Program-made: the position numbers and the translations under genes
Shown here: one piece after another, positions 34,633 through 37,517 of the stretch
How positions within the stretch are numbered: position 1 is the stretch's first letter
Layout of the letters: every line of letters starts with the position of its first letter
DNA from: Alphaproteobacteria bacterium
GTDB lineage: Bacteria > Pseudomonadota > Alphaproteobacteria > Bin65
Reading direction: 5' to 3'
DNA: 37,517 nucleotides
Assembly: GCA_021776685.1 (NCBI GenBank)
Contig: JAJFFJ010000101.1
Location: forward strand, 1 to 37,517
The notes under the pieces: model-generated
Told to the model about the DNA's origin: nothing
The model's database searches: none
The model's input: only the letters and a program-made list of their open reading frames with translations

Positions 34633-35025
34633 ATGGCTCTCATCGAATGGGTGGAGTCCTATAGCGTCGGCGTCGACCAACTCGATGCGGACCACAAGCG
34701 ACTGATCGACATCATCAATCGCATCGATGCCGCCCAGGCGGCGAGCCGGTCGATCTCCTGGGCGATTGGCGAACTCGCGGACTACGCGCGCTATCACTTC
34801 GAGCGCGAAGAAAAGATGATGCAGGATGCGGCTTATTCCGACCTGGAAAAGCACCACCAACGTCACGGGGAATTCCTGGAGTGGCTGCACAGCGTTCAGG
34901 TCAGCCTCAGGATGGTGCCGGACGCCCAGTTTCACATCGGCTCGGATGTGCGCGATTATCTCGGCCGCTGGCTGACCAAACACATTTTGGTCGAAGACAT
35001 GAGCTACAAGGGCGAACTGGCGTAA
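34633..35025 (+). CDS. Bacteriohemerythrin
   Basis: A 130-residue single-domain hemerythrin that reversibly binds O2, and possibly NO, at a di-iron site. All expected ligands are visible: His21 in DADHKRL, His55 and Glu59 in HFEREE, His74 and His78 in HHQRH, and His117 and Asp122 in HILVED. The length is standard and no other domain is attached. The start at 34633 has a GAGGAG ribosome site; ten upstream codons in frame are not family-like. An FNR-type palindrome lies 97 bp before the start, which fits oxygen- or NO-dependent control. It is preceded by the cyclase gene and followed by 238 bp without a gene. Confidence 0.94.
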   Translation: MALIEWVESYSVGVDQLDADHKRLIDIINRIDAAQAASRSISWAIGELADYARYHFEREEKMMQDAAYSDLEKHHQRHGEFLEWLHSVQVSLRMVPDAQFHIGSDVRDYLGRWLTKHILVEDMSYKGELA

Positions 35026-35263
35026 ACCCTCCCTGCCTTCCCGCCCGTGCGGGCGTTCCCGAGAACCTCACCTTGCATGTCATCTTGCTTCACGATTGGC
35101 CTCTTGCATGAGGCCGCGAGTGGTACCGGATGGCCCAACAGGTTCATCGGCAAAAAGCCATTGAACGGGGCATGTATCCATGGCTGTTAGGCATCACGTA
35201 TCCTGATGATTGGCCGCATCATCGGCCAGCGAAATGCTCACCTTGTCAAACAATGGAGTTCGT

Positions 35264-36202
35264 ATGCTGCGGCTAATTCCAGGCCTGTTTCTGATGGCGG
35301 TTGCGTTTGCCCCGCACGCCTATGGTTTTGGGACGATCAACGGTCTCGGCCAATCATCGGAACATGGGAAAATCACACGGATCGCCTTGCGCCCGCTGGG
35401 ACTTGGGCCGAGAACCATGGCGGAGATTGCGGGCAGCCGGGGCCGATTTGGCGCCGTCGGTGCACCCGATCACCCCAAGCGGCGGCTGTATAATAAATCC
35501 ATCGCCCATTGTTCTGCCGCGGACCATCTCGCGACACCAGGCTATCCCCAAAGCCGGCAAGCCGCCGCTGCAATGTTACAGGCATGCCGGCGGTGGATCA
35601 TCAGCCATCTAAACCGGGCTGTAGTGGAGGCGGGGAGGCTGGTCAACCCAGGCGGCCGGATCCAGACTTCAGAGATTCCGTCCTTCATCCGCTGCACCTA
35701 TGCCGGTGGCCGGGGCCGGGCGAAATGCAATGTGCTCGGCGCCCTAGGGCTGGCCTTTCATGCGGCGCAGGATTTCTATGCCCATTCGAACTGGAGCGAC
35801 AGGCCCGCGAGCGGTCCAATTCATACGGCTAATCCACCAGGATTGGGCAACAGCGCCCGCGCACCCTGGCTCGACCCGCGGCGCAACCTGGCGTTCCCCA
35901 AGGGCCTGATCAGTGGATGTTTCCAGGGGTTGCCTGAGAAGCGCTACTGCAAGGGCCGCGTTCGCCACGCTGACCTGAACAAGGACACCGGAGCCATCAA
36001 TGTCGCCAACGGGACGGTTGGTGCGGGCAAAAGCCGGAGGGGCCGCATCAACGACAATTTTGCGCGCGCCGTTCGCGCTGCCATCTCCGATACTCGGGAC
36101 AAGTGGGCGTATTTTGAAGAGCAGGTGCTCAAAAAATATGGTGCGCAGCGCGGGCGGAAAATTATCTGCGTAATGCGCCGCGACCGCTCCCGCGGGTGCT
36201 GA
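35264..36202 (+). CDS. Secreted HET-C/phospholipase C-like protein
   Basis: A 312-residue exported protein with signal peptide LRLIPGLFLMAVAFAPHAYG. The central motif ALGLAFHAAQDFYAHSNW places His166, Asp170 and His174 as in the zinc-binding core of HET-C-like and bacterial phospholipase C-type proteins. His34 in SSEHGKITRIAL matches the N-terminal histidine segment of that family. Several cysteines (for example in CTYAGGRGRAKC and GCFQGLPEKRYC) suggest disulfides outside the cytoplasm. I start at ATG 35264, which has a GGAG ribosome site; the frame is open 18 codons upstream. It stands alone, converging on the DadA-like gene. Lipase activity is inferred from motifs only. Confidence 0.72.
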   Translation: MLRLIPGLFLMAVAFAPHAYGFGTINGLGQSSEHGKITRIALRPLGLGPRTMAEIAGSRGRFGAVGAPDHPKRRLYNKSIAHCSAADHLATPGYPQSRQAAAAMLQACRRWIISHLNRAVVEAGRLVNPGGRIQTSEIPSFIRCTYAGGRGRAKCNVLGALGLAFHAAQDFYAHSNWSDRPASGPIHTANPPGLGNSARAPWLDPRRNLAFPKGLISGCFQGLPEKRYCKGRVRHADLNKDTGAINVANGTVGAGKSRRGRINDNFARAVRAAISDTRDKWAYFEEQVLKKYGAQRGRKIICVMRRDRSRGC

Positions 36203-36223
36203 GGTTGGGACTGCGTTGCTTCC

Positions 36224-37480
36224 CTACGCCGGAGCCAGTTCAAGGCCGGTCCGGGGCAGGGCGGTCTCTCCCGTAGCGAGCAGGTCGGCAAGCAGGCGCG
36301 CGGAGCCTGCAGCCATTGTCCAGCCGAAGTTGCCTTGCCCGGCGTTCAGCCACAGCCCGTCAATCGGCGTTCGATCGATGATCGGCATTCCTGTGGGCGT
36401 CATGGGCCGCAAGCCAGCCCAACATGTGGGCTGGCCGTAGTCGGCGCCGGTCGGGAAAGCCAGTCGGGCGGTCGCATAGAGTTTGCGAAAGTCTGATGGC
36501 CGAAAGGATGTACGGTAGCCGTCAAAATGGAGGGTCCTCGTCATTCTGAGGCGGTCGCCAAAGGGGGCAAAGGCGAGGCCCCGGTCGATGTCGACTCCGC
36601 CAATCGCCGGGGGTGAGTCGTCCCTCCGCACCGGGAAAGTCGCTGAATAGCCTTTCACCGGATAGATCGGCAGGTCGAGACCGAACGGGCGGAGCAGGGG
36701 CCGGAGCAGCGCCTGGCTGAAGACTCCGAGGCAAACCACAAAAGCATCGGCCTCGATTCTTCCACCAGATGTCTGCGCCGCCACCACCCGGCCGCCCTCG
36801 ATGATGAGTTGATCGACATTTGTGCCGAGGCGAATGTCAGCCCCGGCCTCGCGACAGCGTTCCGCCAGCGCCAGGGTGAACAGGCGCGCGTCGCCGCTTT
36901 CGTCCTCCGGCGCGAGAAGCCCGCCCGTAATATCATCATTGCCGGAGACGCCCAGAAGCGCCCTGACCCTGGCACCGTCCACATCCTCAATCCGGACGCC
37001 TGCGTCCTCCATGAACTGGCTGGCTGCAGACGCACGGGCGAGATTTTCACCGTCGCGGAAAAAATAGATCAGGCCGTCGGCGCGGCGGTTGAACTCCACG
37101 CGCGTCTCATCAATGACATCGCGCAGGACTCCCTGGGAGTAGGCGCACAGCCGTGCCATGGCGGTCGTATTGGCAGCCGCTCTTTCCGCGGTGCATTCGC
37201 GCCTGAAGCGCCGTACCCAACGCCAGAATTCCGGGCTCAAGGTGGGGCGCAAGCGGACGATATGATCCCGCCGGCGGAGCGACCGGCGCATGGTGGTAAA
37301 GGCGCGAGGCGAGCCCCAGGCCATGGCAAAGCCCGCACCCACGCATCCGGCATTGGCATGGCTGGAGAAGTTGGCGGCTTCCTGCCCCCGGTCGACGAGG
37401 ATAACGTCGTGGCCATCTTTCAACAGCTGCCAGGCCGTCGACACGCCCACGACACCGGCACCCAGAACAGCCACCCGCAT
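36224..37480 (-). CDS. dadA: DadA-like D-amino acid dehydrogenase (FAD oxidoreductase)
   Basis: A 418-residue DAO-family flavoprotein that probably oxidises D-amino acids to 2-oxo acids, passing electrons to the respiratory chain. The N-terminal FAD motif VLGAGVVGVSTAW and the DadA-like segment SSHANAGCVGAGFAMAWGSP are present; the C-terminal part has WAGLRPMTPTGMPIIDRTP and NAGQGNFGWTMAAGSARLLA, typical of the family. It begins 37 bp from the window edge, so its promoter region is cut. No racemase is visible. Related enzymes oxidise other amino acids, so the substrate is moderately sure. Confidence 0.82.
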   Translation of the reverse strand: MRVAVLGAGVVGVSTAWQLLKDGHDVILVDRGQEAANFSSHANAGCVGAGFAMAWGSPRAFTTMRRSLRRRDHIVRLRPTLSPEFWRWVRRFRRECTAERAAANTTAMARLCAYSQGVLRDVIDETRVEFNRRADGLIYFFRDGENLARASAASQFMEDAGVRIEDVDGARVRALLGVSGNDDITGGLLAPEDESGDARLFTLALAERCREAGADIRLGTNVDQLIIEGGRVVAAQTSGGRIEADAFVVCLGVFSQALLRPLLRPFGLDLPIYPVKGYSATFPVRRDDSPPAIGGVDIDRGLAFAPFGDRLRMTRTLHFDGYRTSFRPSDFRKLYATARLAFPTGADYGQPTCWAGLRPMTPTGMPIIDRTPIDGLWLNAGQGNFGWTMAAGSARLLADLLATGETALPRTGLELAPA

Positions 37481-37517
37481 TCACAGCCTCATCAGATATG
37501 TCCGCGCCGAATATTTG

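Overview
This window looks like chromosomal DNA from a free-living alphaproteobacterium. The evidence is its high GC content, tight operons, a SUF operon opened by an Rrf2 regulator, an AapJ-type binding protein, and TolB-like/TPR regulators of the kind common in Rhizobiales and Rhodospirillales. I cannot fix the genus. I see no rRNA, insertion sequence, prophage, CRISPR array or recognisable defence system.

Layout. 1-4530: the 3' end of an AsmA/YhdP-like gene, tyrS (-), anmK (+) and an alpha/beta hydrolase (-). 4720-16484: a 12-kb all-plus sulfur and Fe-S block made of cysE, two group I cysteine desulfurases, a DUF2272 protein, an Rrf2 regulator, sufB, a small membrane protein, sufC, sufD, sufS, sufE, sufT, sufA, a [2Fe-2S] ferredoxin and tenA. 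In this block CysE starts cysteine synthesis, the desulfurases release its sulfur, SufBCD assembles clusters, SufA, SufT and the ferredoxin assist maturation, and the regulator probably senses cluster status. mnmA (30462) is another user of desulfurase sulfur.

16496-28035: a thioesterase divergent from an acyl-CoA synthetase, an orphan amino-acid binding protein, an uncharacterised secreted protein, an NTF2-like protein, and then two parallel modules. In each module a soluble 520-residue regulator (OmpR-type winged helix, TolB-like domain, TPR) lies divergent from a neighbour: an outer-membrane barrel for the first, an acyl-CoA dehydrogenase-like flavoprotein for the second. A CBU_0592-type membrane protein follows.

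28066-37517: phytanoyl-CoA dioxygenase (-), an ABHD18-like hydrolase, mnmA, a secreted protein, tRNA-Met with its terminator, a predicted adenylate cyclase carrying the same TolB-like/TPR body as the two regulators, a bacteriohemerythrin behind an FNR-type box, a secreted HET-C/phospholipase C-like protein and a DadA-like oxidoreductase (-).

The most interesting signals are four. First, one TolB-like/TPR body is attached to two output types (DNA binding, cyclase). Second, several short helically phased repeats and palindromes sit in control regions. Third, the Fe-S locus carries three desulfurases and a palindromic operator candidate. Fourth, a class II FNR-like promoter layout precedes the hemerythrin gene.
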